From CAZMRF01 sp964568735 (GTDB lineage: Bacteria > Acidobacteriota > Polarisedimenticolia > JACPZX01), in contig CAZMRF010000002.1 of the NCBI GenBank assembly GCA_964568735.1, forward strand, positions 85,661-149,660: 64,000 bases of DNA. The letters are read 5' to 3'. Both the position numbers and the translations under genes were made by a program. Below the pieces are notes generated by a model, which ran no database searches, was not told the DNA's origin, and worked only from the letters and a program-made list of their open reading frames with translations. Every line of letters starts with the position of its first letter. Within the stretch, counting starts at the first letter, position 1. Positions 18,564-27,410 of this stretch are shown piece by piece.

Positions 18564-20282
18564 TTAGAAGACCCTCCCGGCCTGCGCCAGGAAATGCTCG
18601 ACGACAGGTCCGAGGCTCAGGACGGGGAAGAAGGTCAGCGCTCCGACGATCACGATCACGCCGACGAGGAGGAGCGCGAAGAGCGGGCCCGTGGTGGGCA
18701 GCGTGCCGGGGCCCGGCGGCGCGACTCGCTTGCCGGCCAGGATGCCGGCGATGGCCAGGGCGGGGATGATCATCCAGAAGCGGCCCGCGAGCATCGCGAG
18801 CCCGATCATCGTGTTGTAGAAGGGCGTGTTGGCGTTGAGGCCTGCGAAGGCCGAGCCATTGTTGCCGGCGGCACTGCTGAAGGCGTAGAGGATTTCGGTG
18901 AGGCCGTGCGGGCCGGCGTTGTTGAGCGAGGAGAGCCCGTAGGGCGTGACGGCGGCCCAGGCGGTGAAGCCCAGTACGAGCAGCGGGAAGATCAGCACGT
19001 AGAGCATGACGAGCTTGACTTCGCGGGCCTCGATCTTCTTGCCGAGGTACTCGGGCGTGCGCCCCACCATGAGGCCCGCGATGAAGACCGACAGGATGGC
19101 CATGACGAGGATCCCGTAGAGCCCCGCCCCCACGCCGCCGAAGACCACCTCACCGAGCTGGATGTTGAAGAGCGGCACGAGGCCGCCCAGCGCGTTGTAG
19201 CTGTCGTGCATCGAGTTGACCGAGCCGTTCGAGGCCGCAGTCGTGGCAGCGGCCCAGAGCGTGGATTGAGCGATGCCGTGGCGGATCTCCTTCCCCTCGA
19301 GGTTTGCTCCGACCGCCACTCCCTCCACCGCCCCGACTGCGGCATTCGGCTGCGACTCCGCCCAGTAGGCCACCCCCATGCCCACGATCAGGATGAGCGA
19401 CATCGCTCCGAAGAGGGCCCAGCCCTGGCGCGTGTCGCGAGCCATGAGGCCGAACATGTAGATCTGCGCCGCAGGGAGCATCAGGATCAGGAACACTTCG
19501 AGGAAGTTGCTGAAGGGCGTTGGGTTCTCGAAGGGGTGGGCGCTGTTGGCGTTGAAGAAGCCCCCGCCGTTCGTCCCGATCTGCTTGATCGCGATCTGCG
19601 AGGCCGCCGGCCCCATGGCGATGACCTGGCTGCCCCCCTCGAGCGTCGTGAGATCCAGGTAAGGGGCGAAGCTCTGGATGGTCCCCTGCGAGAGGAGTAT
19701 CAACGCGCAGACGAAGCTCAGGGGAAGCAGGATGTAGACCGTGGCTCGCGTGAGATCGACCCAGAAGTTGCCGATGGTCCCGGGGCCCTTCCCCTCCCCG
19801 CGCCGCGTGATCCCCCGGGCGAGCGCCACGGCGATGGCGAGGCCCGCCGCGGCCGAGATGAAGTTGTGCCAGCCGAGGCCGTCCATCTGGCTCAGGTAGC
19901 TCATCGTGGCTTCGCCGGAATAGCCCTGCCAGTTCGTGTTCGTCGTGAAGCTCACGGCGGCGTTGAAGGCCGAGCTGGCCTCCACGGCTCCCATTCTCTG
20001 AGGATTCAAGGGAAGCCAGGGCTGGAGGCGCTGGATCGCGTAGGTCACGAAGAGCGTGACGGCGCTGAATACGAGCATCCCTCCGGCGTAGAGCTGCCAG
20101 GACTGCTCCTTCCCGTCCACCCCGCAGAGCCGGTAGACGAGCCGCTCGAGCCAGCCGAGAGGCCGCCTGAGGAAGTGATCGCCTCCCTCCATGACCCGGT
20201 ACAGGAAGGTGCCGAGCGGCTTCGTCACCGCGAGAAGGATTCCGCAGTAGAGGAGAATCTGGATCCATCCGTTGGTGGTCAT
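18564..20282 (-). CDS. kdpA: potassium-transporting ATPase subunit A
   Basis: A 572-aa channel-like subunit of Kdp, related to the SKT K+ transporter superfamily. The four selectivity-filter regions are recognisable, including T-N-T-N-W-Q, G-T-N-G-G-G-F-F-N-A-N and N-N-G-S-A-F. About ten hydrophobic helices span the protein. ATG 20282 is preceded by GGAGG at 5 bp. It follows kdpF by 12 bp and precedes kdpB by 2 bp. Confidence 0.97.
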   Translation of the reverse strand: MTTNGWIQILLYCGILLAVTKPLGTFLYRVMEGGDHFLRRPLGWLERLVYRLCGVDGKEQSWQLYAGGMLVFSAVTLFVTYAIQRLQPWLPLNPQRMGAVEASSAFNAAVSFTTNTNWQGYSGEATMSYLSQMDGLGWHNFISAAAGLAIAVALARGITRRGEGKGPGTIGNFWVDLTRATVYILLPLSFVCALILLSQGTIQSFAPYLDLTTLEGGSQVIAMGPAASQIAIKQIGTNGGGFFNANSAHPFENPTPFSNFLEVFLILMLPAAQIYMFGLMARDTRQGWALFGAMSLILIVGMGVAYWAESQPNAAVGAVEGVAVGANLEGKEIRHGIAQSTLWAAATTAASNGSVNSMHDSYNALGGLVPLFNIQLGEVVFGGVGAGLYGILVMAILSVFIAGLMVGRTPEYLGKKIEAREVKLVMLYVLIFPLLVLGFTAWAAVTPYGLSSLNNAGPHGLTEILYAFSSAAGNNGSAFAGLNANTPFYNTMIGLAMLAGRFWMIIPALAIAGILAGKRVAPPGPGTLPTTGPLFALLLVGVIVIVGALTFFPVLSLGPVVEHFLAQAGRVF

Positions 20283-20294
20283 GGTGCCTCCCTC

Positions 20295-20384
20295 TCAGAA
20301 CCGCTCCGGCTTCAACAGCGCGTACGAGAGGTAGACGAGGAGCAGAAGCGACAGTACGAGGCCGACGGAGTACTCGAAGCTCAT
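20295..20384 (-). CDS. kdpF: KdpF small membrane subunit
   Basis: A 29-aa single-helix peptide that sits in the Kdp complex next to KdpA and stabilises it. The translation runs M-S-F-E-Y-S-V-G-L then a Leu-rich helix and ends in the classical Y-A-L-L-K-P-E-R-F tail shared by KdpF proteins. A TGAGGGG ribosome binding site precedes the ATG. It is positioned immediately upstream of kdpA, as in other kdp operons. Confidence 0.92.
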   Translation of the reverse strand: MSFEYSVGLVLSLLLLVYLSYALLKPERF

Positions 20385-20394
20385 CTCGTTCCCC

Positions 20395-20478
20395 TCAGAC
20401 CTTTTCGCAGGCCCGGACGTAGAGCCAGGAGAGCAGGAAGAAAGCCGCCGTGATCACGAGGAACAGGAGATCTCGCAT
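20395..20478 (-). CDS. 27-aa membrane microprotein at the head of kdpFABC
   Basis: A very short ORF that begins MRDLLFLV, continues as one hydrophobic helix (~4-20) and ends in Y-V-R-A-C-E-K-V. It has GAGG shortly upstream of the ATG and ends 10 bp before kdpF. From memory, similar tiny ORFs (one helix followed by a Y-V-R-x-C-E/D motif) sit before kdpF in several distant bacteria, so I regard it as a real protein. Its role is unknown; a second KdpF-like accessory helix is an inference. Confidence 0.65.
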   Translation of the reverse strand: MRDLLFLVITAAFFLLSWLYVRACEKV

Positions 20479-20591
20479 CGAAGGAACCTCTGGACGCCGC
20501 CACTTTCGGGAGGAGCCACTCGTGACGATGGCTTGCAGGGCGCTAAAGCGGCATTAAAAAGCGGGATCAGCCTCCGGCCGGAGCACCTCTC

Positions 20592-23327
20592 GTGTATCCT
20601 CGGATCCCGATGATGAGCGAAGAATCCTCCCGCCGGCCGTCGCCGGAGGAGATGCTGGAGCGCGCCCGGGCCGAGGAAACGGCCCGGAAGCGCGGCCGCC
20701 TCAAGGTCTTCTTCGGGGCGGCCCCCGGGGTCGGCAAGACCTACGCGATGCTCGAAGCGGCCCGTGCGCGGCGCGGCGACGGGCTGGACGTCGTCATCGG
20801 CTGGATCGAGACGCATGGCCGCCGCGAGACCGACGCCCTCTCCGAGGGTCTCGAGCGCATCCCTCCCCGCCTGATCGAGTACAGGGGCGTCGCTCTCCGC
20901 GAGCTCGATCTCGACGCGGCCCTCGCGCGCAGCCCGGGCCTGATCCTCGTCGACGAGCTGGCCCACACGAATGCCCCGGGATCCAAGCATGCCCGCCGGT
21001 GGCAGGACGTACAGGAGCTTCTCGACGCGGGCATCGACGTCTATTCCACCCTCAACGTGCAGCACCTCGAGAGCCTGAATGACGTCGTGGCCCAGATCAC
21101 CAAGGTGGCGGTCCGCGAGACCGTGCCCGATTCCATCTTCGAGCAGGCCGGCGACGTCGAGCTCGTGGACCTGACGCCCGACGATCTTCTCCAGCGCCTC
21201 CGGGAGGGAAAGGTCTACTTCCCCGCCCAGGCCGAGCGGGCGATGGAGAGCTTCTTCCAGAAGGGGAACCTGATCGCGCTCAGGGAGCTGGCGTTGCGGC
21301 GCACGGCGGAGCGCGTCGACGCCCAGATGACCCGCTGGAAGAGCGACCACGGGATCGCGCAGCCCTGGCCCGCGAGCGAGCGGGTCCTGGTGGCGGTGGG
21401 GCCCTCCCCGCGCTCCGCGGATCTCGTGCGCGCCGCTTTCAGGATGGCCACGCGGCTGAGAGCCCCCTGGATAGGGCTCTCCATCGAGTCGCCCGACTTC
21501 CAGCGCCTGCCCCCCGAAGATCGAGACCGGGTGAGCGCGCATCTGACGCTGGCGGAGCAGCTCGGCGCCGAGCCCCTGGTCATCGCCGCCGACGATGTCG
21601 CCGAGGCGATCCTGACGGTGGCGCGCCAGCGCAATGTGAGCCGGATCGTGGTCGGCAGACCCGCCTCGCGGAGCTGGCGCGATCGGCTGCGGGGATCCCC
21701 CGTGGATCGGCTGGTCAGGGGATCCGGGCCGATCGACGTCCTGGTCACTTCCGGCGAGGAGGAGAGGGAGCCACGCAGGACGTCCCCCGAGCCCCGGAAG
21801 GGCACCCCCCTCAGGGAATTCGCATGGGGATCCGCGGTCGTGGCGCTCATCACCGCGCTCTGCTGGGTCGGACGCCCCTTTCTCGCGCTCGCCGACCAGG
21901 CCATGGTCTACCTGCTCGGGGTGCTGTTCGTCTCCGCCCGCTTCTCGCGCGGCCCGGCCCTGCTCGTCAGCCTTCTGAGCGTCGCCGCGCTCAACTTCTT
22001 CTTCGTTCCTCCCTTCTACACCTTCGCCGTCTCCGACGCGAGGTACGTGATCACCTTCGCCGTCATGCTGGTCACAGGGCTGCTCGTGAGCCGCCTCACG
22101 CTCCGCGTCCGCGAGCAGGCCGAGTCGGCCCGCCAGAGAGAGCAGCGGACCGCCATCCTCTACACGATGACCCGCAGCTTCGCCTTCCGCAGCGGGGTAT
22201 CCGACCTCGCCGAAGCGACCGCACGTCACATCGAGATTCTCTTCGAGGCGGAGGCCTCCGTCCTGCTCGAGGACGGCGCAGGCGGGCTCGTCCACCGCGG
22301 GGGAACGGCCGGCGCGCTCGTCGCGTCCGAATCCGAGCTGGCGGTCGCGCGCTGGGTCCTCCAGCACGGGCGCCCCGCCGGCCACGGCACGGACACCCTT
22401 CCCGAGTCCCAGGGCCTCTTCCTCCCCATCGGCAGCACCACGAAGACCCTGGGAGTCCTCGGCATCGCCCTGGGCGCGAGGGCGCAGGCGCTCACGCCCT
22501 CCCAGCGCCAGCTCCTCGATGTCTTCGTCAGCCATGCCGCCCTGGCCATCGAGAGGGCGCTCCTGTCCGAGGAGGCGGAGAAGGCGCGCGTGGCCGCCGA
22601 GGCCGAGAGACTGCGCAGCACGCTCCTGAGCTCGGTCTCCCACGATCTCCGGACGCCTCTCGCCGCCGTCACCGGCGCGGCCACCAGCCTTCTCGACGAG
22701 GAGGGGAGGCTGGACGCCGCGAGCCGGCGCGATCTCCTGGAGACGATCCGCGAGGAGGCCGAGCGCCTCAACCGCGTCGTGGGCGACATCCTCGACATCA
22801 CGCGGCTCGAGTCGGGCGCCGTGAAGATCAGGAAGGAGTGGTACCCCATCGAGGAGATCATCGGATCCGCGCTGGCGCGCCTGGAGGCAGGGCTCGCGAA
22901 GCGTCATGTCAAAATCGACCTTCCCGGCGACGTCCTCCAGGTCCCCGTCGACGCGATCCTCCTCGAGCAGGTGCTCGTGAACCTCCTCGACAACGCGGTC
23001 AAGTACACGCCGCCCGGCTCGCCCATCGAGATCGCGGCGGCCGAGCGGGACGGCGAGGTCGTGGTCGAGGTCCGCGACCGGGGCCCCGGCATCCCTCCCG
23101 GGGAGGAGACGAAGATCTTTGAGCGCTTCTACCGCGCGGCCCAGGCGGGATCGCGCGGGGGAACGGGCCTGGGGCTGGCCGTCTGCCAGGCCGCCATCGC
23201 GGCCCACGGCGGGCGCATCCGGGCGGAGGGCCGCGAGGGAGGGGGCGCGGTATTCAGGTTCGCTCTGCCCGTCGAAGGCACTCCGCCCGTGCCGAAGGAA
23301 GCGCTCGAGGGAAGTCGCGAGCCCTGA
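20592..23327 (+). CDS. kdpD: KdpD osmosensitive K+ channel histidine kinase
   Basis: A 911-aa sensor kinase controlling kdp expression. It has an N-terminal KdpD domain with Walker A G-A-A-P-G-V-G-K-T at 42-50, a Usp-like domain (~255-385), four membrane helices of the DUF4118 domain (~410-500), a GAF domain (~520-650), HisKA with His684 (V-S-H-D-L-R-T-P-L) and HATPase_c with G-T-G-L-G-L. The length is canonical. GTG 20592 is taken as start because CGGAG lies 8 bp upstream; ATG 20610 is a shorter alternative. Its orientation, divergent from kdpFABC, is less common than the kdpFABCDE order. Confidence 0.95.
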   Translation: MYPRIPMMSEESSRRPSPEEMLERARAEETARKRGRLKVFFGAAPGVGKTYAMLEAARARRGDGLDVVIGWIETHGRRETDALSEGLERIPPRLIEYRGVALRELDLDAALARSPGLILVDELAHTNAPGSKHARRWQDVQELLDAGIDVYSTLNVQHLESLNDVVAQITKVAVRETVPDSIFEQAGDVELVDLTPDDLLQRLREGKVYFPAQAERAMESFFQKGNLIALRELALRRTAERVDAQMTRWKSDHGIAQPWPASERVLVAVGPSPRSADLVRAAFRMATRLRAPWIGLSIESPDFQRLPPEDRDRVSAHLTLAEQLGAEPLVIAADDVAEAILTVARQRNVSRIVVGRPASRSWRDRLRGSPVDRLVRGSGPIDVLVTSGEEEREPRRTSPEPRKGTPLREFAWGSAVVALITALCWVGRPFLALADQAMVYLLGVLFVSARFSRGPALLVSLLSVAALNFFFVPPFYTFAVSDARYVITFAVMLVTGLLVSRLTLRVREQAESARQREQRTAILYTMTRSFAFRSGVSDLAEATARHIEILFEAEASVLLEDGAGGLVHRGGTAGALVASESELAVARWVLQHGRPAGHGTDTLPESQGLFLPIGSTTKTLGVLGIALGARAQALTPSQRQLLDVFVSHAALAIERALLSEEAEKARVAAEAERLRSTLLSSVSHDLRTPLAAVTGAATSLLDEEGRLDAASRRDLLETIREEAERLNRVVGDILDITRLESGAVKIRKEWYPIEEIIGSALARLEAGLAKRHVKIDLPGDVLQVPVDAILLEQVLVNLLDNAVKYTPPGSPIEIAAAERDGEVVVEVRDRGPGIPPGEETKIFERFYRAAQAGSRGGTGLGLAVCQAAIAAHGGRIRAEGREGGGAVFRFALPVEGTPPVPKEALEGSREP

Positions 23328-23375
23328 ACGACGGGCCGTGATCCCGGCTCGGCAGGAGCGGGAGGGAGGCAGTCG

Positions 23376-24119
23376 ATGACCGACGATGAACACCGGCGGA
23401 GCCGGCCGGCCACGGGCACGCCCGGCCCGCTCGTCCTGCTCATCGAGGACGAGGCCCAGCTCCGGAGGTTCCTTCGCCCCACCCTCGCGGCCCACGGCTA
23501 CCGCCTCCTCGAAGCCGAGGGGGGTGAGGAGGGGTTGCGCGCGGCCGCCCAGTACGTGCCGGACGTCGTCCTCCTGGATCTGGGCCTTCCCGATCTGGAC
23601 GGCCTCGAAGTGACGAAGCGCCTGAGGCAGTGGAGCGCCGTCCCGATCATCGTCCTCTCCGCACGCGGCCAGGAGGACGACAAGGTGGCCGCCCTCGACG
23701 CGGGCGCCGACGACTACGTCACGAAGCCCTTCAGCTTCGCGGAGCTCCTCGCCCGCATGCGCGTGGCCGTGAGGCACGCGGCGAGGATCGAGTCCCAGGG
23801 AGCCACGACCGAGTTCGTCTCGGGGCCGCTGCGCGTGGATCTCACGGCCCGTCGGGTCTTCGTGGAGGGGACGGAGGTGCGCCTGACGGCCATCGAGTAC
23901 AAGCTGCTGGCCGCGCTCATCCAGCAGGCCGGGAGGGTCGTCACCCACCGGCAGCTCCTCGTCGCCGTGTGGGGGCCCGGCCACGGAGATCAGGTCCAGT
24001 ACCTGCGCGTGTACATGACGCACCTGCGTCGGAAGCTGGAGCCCGATCCGGCCCGGCCCCGGATATTCAGAACCGAGGCCGGCGTGGGATACCGCCTCGA
24101 GGTGCACCCCGACGAGTGA
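23376..24119 (+). CDS. kdpE: KdpE response regulator
   Basis: A 247-aa OmpR-type regulator. The receiver domain has phospho-acceptor Asp68 (V-V-L-L-D-L-G-L-P), the switch Ser in V-L-S-A-R and K-P-F. A C-terminal winged helix (~150-245) has the Y-L-R-V-Y-M-x-x-L-R-R-K-L-E recognition region typical of KdpE. It follows kdpD by 48 bp. It should bind in the kdp intergenic region at 20479-20591 and activate kdpFABC. Confidence 0.95.
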   Translation: MTDDEHRRSRPATGTPGPLVLLIEDEAQLRRFLRPTLAAHGYRLLEAEGGEEGLRAAAQYVPDVVLLDLGLPDLDGLEVTKRLRQWSAVPIIVLSARGQEDDKVAALDAGADDYVTKPFSFAELLARMRVAVRHAARIESQGATTEFVSGPLRVDLTARRVFVEGTEVRLTAIEYKLLAALIQQAGRVVTHRQLLVAVWGPGHGDQVQYLRVYMTHLRRKLEPDPARPRIFRTEAGVGYRLEVHPDE

Positions 24120-24215
24120 TGGCCAGGCCAGCCCTCCAGGGGTTTCTTCCTCGGGGGCTCGCGGAGGCCGCTTGCGGGATCGCGCTCGCTCCAGCTTCGC
24201 GAAGACCCTGTCGTC

Positions 24216-24221
24216 TATAAT
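24216..24221 (+). promoter_or_regulatory. possible -10 element (TATAAT)
   Basis: A perfect TATAAT in an otherwise GC-rich gap, 64 bp before the phosphodiesterase-TPR start codon. No good -35 element is seen at 16-18 bp. Confidence 0.35.
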
Positions 24222-24284
24222 TCCCGTTTCCTGCACGGTCACGGGCCATGGGGCTGCCCGGATCGTTCCCGTCCCAGGAGATGC

Positions 24285-27263
24285 GTGACACGGCCTGCGT
24301 TGACCCGATGGATCAGCCTGACAACCGTCTCCCTGGTCCTCCTGACGGCTCTCTGCCTCCGCCACGTTGGAGAGGACGAGCTGGGAGTCCGGGACTCGGT
24401 CCTCCTCGGTGTCCAGCCCGCGGCGCTCGCATCCGGCTGGCACCTCGCCCCCCGGGGTCTCTTCCGGGTCCACACCTACGCGGCCGGAACCTCCGTCGTG
24501 CCCTTCGGCCATCCGGATCCTCTCAGCTTCAAGTCGCCCGAGGGCTCGGGCATGGTGGCCAGCGGCGAGGTGGAGCTGAGGCTCGCACCCGAATCGGTGC
24601 TCGCCCTGCATGCATCCGCCCGGGGCGATCTCGACGGCTGGCTGAACGGACATCTCGAAGGGCTCGTGCATGCCCTCCTCGCCTCGCCGGATTTCGTGCC
24701 GCTGACACGGGATCGCATCCCCCAGATGGAGGACGAAGGCGTGCGGTGGCTCGGAGAGGCCCTGGCGCCCGCGGGCCTGCAAGTCTCGGCCGTGCGGCTC
24801 GAGACGATCGGCTACGAAGGGGGCCCTGTGCTTTCGGCCGGACCCGCCCCGGGCGCGCGCCGGAAAGTCCTCTGGATCGGGGTGGACTCCTTCGACTGGG
24901 ACATCATCGAGCCGCTCATGGCGAAGGGGCGCATGCCGAACATCGCCAGGCTGCGCGCCGAAGGTGCCTGGGGCCAGCTCCTGACGAAGCCCCCTCTCCT
25001 CTCACCGGTTCTCTGGACGACGATCGCCACGGGGAAGAGCCCCGAGAAGCACGGCATCGTCGACTTCATCGCCACGGATCCTTCCAAGGGTACGGTTCTC
25101 CCGGTGACGAGCACCCTCCGGAAGACGAGCGCCTTCTGGAACATCCTCAGCGACTCCGGTGTCACCGTGGGGGTCGTGGCCTGGTGGGCGAGCTTTCCGG
25201 CCGAGCGGGTCGACGGCTTCATCGCCACGGACCGGATCGCCTACCAGCTCTTCAAGGACATGATCGAGGACCAGCCCGCCGACAACCCGCTCAAGGTCTA
25301 CCCGAGCCGTTTCTGGTCCCGCGTGGCCTCCCACATCAAGCCACCGGCCCGGATCGGCGACGGCGAGCTGTCGCGATTCATCGACATGAAGAGGTTCGCT
25401 CCGTCCTTCACTCCCGACGACGTCAGCCGGGTGAACGACTTCCGCACGGTCCTCGCGGCGGTGAGCACCTATCTGGAGGTTGGAAGGGATCTCTTCCGGG
25501 AGAACCCCACGGACGTCCGCGTCCTCTATTTCGAGGGACCCGATACGACGTCCCACCTCTTCATGCCCTTCGCGCCCCCCGATCCCGAGGGGGTCGATCC
25601 CCGTCTGGCCGAGGCCTTCGGAGGGGTGGTCGACGAGTTCTACGTCTACCAGGACGAAATGATCGGACAGCTCGTCGGTGAGTTCGCGGACGAGGAGACG
25701 ACGATCATCATCTGCTCGGACCACGGCTTCCGGACCGGGAAGGCCAGGCCCTCCACGGATTCACGCATCGGGCATGGCAAGGCCGCCGACTGGCACGCGC
25801 GGAACGGCGTGATCGTCCTCGCGGGCAAGGACATCCGGCGTGGAGAGCGCCTCCTGGGCGCGTCGATCTACGACCTCGTCCCGACACTTCTCGCCCTCTA
25901 CGGGCTTCCCGTGGGCGAGGACATGGACGGGCGCGCCCTGACGACCGCATTCACCGAGGAGTTCCTGGCGGGCCACCCGGTCACAACGGTCGCCTCCTGG
26001 GACAGCCGAGTCCGGCGGGGCCAGCCCCAGTTCACCGAGCCCACCCAGGACGATCAGGACCTGCTCGCCAAGCTCACCTCCCTGGGCTACATCGAGCAGG
26101 ACTCGCCCTCGGCGATGCAGAACTTGGCCCTCATCCAGCTCCAGTCCGGCGAGAGCGACAAGGCCATCGAGTCGATGAAGACCGCTCTCGAGCAGAGCGA
26201 CACGGAGGTCGCCAGGCTGAACCTCGCGCGGGCCTACCGCCTGGGCGGAAAGCCGGAGCTCGCGCGCCAGGAGCTCGACCGCCTCGTCGAAGGAGGCTGG
26301 AGGAAGCCGGAGGTCCTCACGGAGATGGCGATCCTGAGCCGCGAGAGCCAGGACTGGAGCGAGGCCGAGCGTCTGCTCACGGAGGCCGCCGCCGCCGAGC
26401 CGGACGAGCCCGTCATCCAGATGCAGTTCGCCCGCCTCTACGAACAGCAGGGACGCTGGGAGGAGGCGCTGAAGCACTACCGCCGGGTGGCCGAGCTGGA
26501 TCCGACCTCCAGCCAGGCCCTGAACCAGTCGGGATTGATCCTCCGGAGGCTCGGGAGGACCGAGGAAGCGAAGCGCGAGTTCACGCGGGCGATCCAGGCC
26601 AACCCGGACGATCACTTCGCCTACAACAGCCTCGGCCTGCTCTATCACCGGCTGGGAGAAACCGACAAGGCCCGCCAGATGCTCGAGACGGGCATCACCA
26701 TGGCGCCCAGGAACTCCATCCTGCAGAACAGCCTGGGCACCGTCTACCTCGACTCCGGGCAGGCCGACAAGGCGATCGCCGCCTTCGAGAAGGCCATCGA
26801 GCTGCAGCCGGACTACGAGGAAGCCATCTCGAACCTCGCGATGCTGTACAAGGGGCGCGGCGATTCGGCGAAAGCGAACGAGTACGCGGATCGCCTCATC
26901 GAGCTGAAGCCCGAGAAGAGCGACGTGAGGGTCTCCCTCGCGCTCCTTCTTTCCTCCCTCAACCGGAACGATGAGGCCGTCCGCCTCCTCACCGCGGTGC
27001 TGGAGCAGGAGCCCGACAACTTCAAGGCGCTCGTGAGCCTCGGCAAGATGCACCTGCGCCGGGGCGACCCTCGGCAGGCGGTGACGCTGCTGGAGCGGGC
27101 CGGACGCGTGCAGGGAGCGGTGCCGCAGCTCTGGAACGATCTGGCGCAGGCCTACGCGGGGCTCGGGCGCAAGGATGAAGCCAGGAAGGCCCTGCGCCGC
27201 TCGATGGAGCTGAATCCCGACCAGCCGGAGATTGCCCGGCGCCTCACCGAGATCGGCGGCTGA
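24285..27263 (+). CDS. SPFH-like / alkaline-phosphatase-superfamily / TPR fusion protein
   Basis: A 992-aa protein with three parts. Residues 8-25 are hydrophobic (signal or anchor). Residues ~28-185 resemble an SPFH/band-7 domain (D-E-L-G-V-R-D-S-V-L start, long helix with Leu/Ala). Residues ~195-580 form a type I phosphodiesterase/alkaline-phosphatase domain with metal Asp201 (G-V-D-S-F-D), likely nucleophile Ser240 (L-S-P-V-L-W-T-T), a D-T-T-S-H segment and S-D-H-G-F. Residues ~605-990 hold about ten tetratricopeptide repeats. The enzyme probably hydrolyses a phosphate mono- or diester at the membrane, and the TPRs would bind a partner. GTG 24285 has AGGAG 4 bp upstream. Phosphatase-TPR fusions are familiar in Acidobacteriota; the SPFH-like front is less usual. 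Confidence 0.8.
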   Translation: MTRPALTRWISLTTVSLVLLTALCLRHVGEDELGVRDSVLLGVQPAALASGWHLAPRGLFRVHTYAAGTSVVPFGHPDPLSFKSPEGSGMVASGEVELRLAPESVLALHASARGDLDGWLNGHLEGLVHALLASPDFVPLTRDRIPQMEDEGVRWLGEALAPAGLQVSAVRLETIGYEGGPVLSAGPAPGARRKVLWIGVDSFDWDIIEPLMAKGRMPNIARLRAEGAWGQLLTKPPLLSPVLWTTIATGKSPEKHGIVDFIATDPSKGTVLPVTSTLRKTSAFWNILSDSGVTVGVVAWWASFPAERVDGFIATDRIAYQLFKDMIEDQPADNPLKVYPSRFWSRVASHIKPPARIGDGELSRFIDMKRFAPSFTPDDVSRVNDFRTVLAAVSTYLEVGRDLFRENPTDVRVLYFEGPDTTSHLFMPFAPPDPEGVDPRLAEAFGGVVDEFYVYQDEMIGQLVGEFADEETTIIICSDHGFRTGKARPSTDSRIGHGKAADWHARNGVIVLAGKDIRRGERLLGASIYDLVPTLLALYGLPVGEDMDGRALTTAFTEEFLAGHPVTTVASWDSRVRRGQPQFTEPTQDDQDLLAKLTSLGYIEQDSPSAMQNLALIQLQSGESDKAIESMKTALEQSDTEVARLNLARAYRLGGKPELARQELDRLVEGGWRKPEVLTEMAILSRESQDWSEAERLLTEAAAAEPDEPVIQMQFARLYEQQGRWEEALKHYRRVAELDPTSSQALNQSGLILRRLGRTEEAKREFTRAIQANPDDHFAYNSLGLLYHRLGETDKARQMLETGITMAPRNSILQNSLGTVYLDSGQADKAIAAFEKAIELQPDYEEAISNLAMLYKGRGDSAKANEYADRLIELKPEKSDVRVSLALLLSSLNRNDEAVRLLTAVLEQEPDNFKALVSLGKMHLRRGDPRQAVTLLERAGRVQGAVPQLWNDLAQAYAGLGRKDEARKALRRSMELNPDQPEIARRLTEIGG

Positions 27264-27269
27264 CACTCA

Positions 27270-27387
27270 GCGCGGGACGGAGGGTCGCCCTGCGCTCCTA
27301 CTTCCGGCGGCCCTTGTGACATCGATCCCCATCGAGTCAACCCAGCCGGCTCCAGACGTACGCTTCGGGCGACCCTCTGTCCCGCGC
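27270..27387. repeat. 21-bp inverted repeat with 76-bp loop between convergent genes
   Basis: The arms at 27270-27290 and 27367-27387 are complementary at 20 of 21 positions (the exception is a G:T pair). They begin GCGCGGGACGG and end in CCCGCGC. The element sits between two convergent genes and may act as a bidirectional transcription barrier or be a small mobile-element remnant. No T-run follows. Confidence 0.75.
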
Positions 27388-27410
27388 CATCGACCCGAAT
27401 CGCCTGTCAA

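Noticed and set aside
20454..24782. Very long minus-strand frame (1442 codons) opposite kdpD and kdpE
   Set aside because: A high-GC shadow frame; kdpD and kdpE are unmistakable on the other strand.
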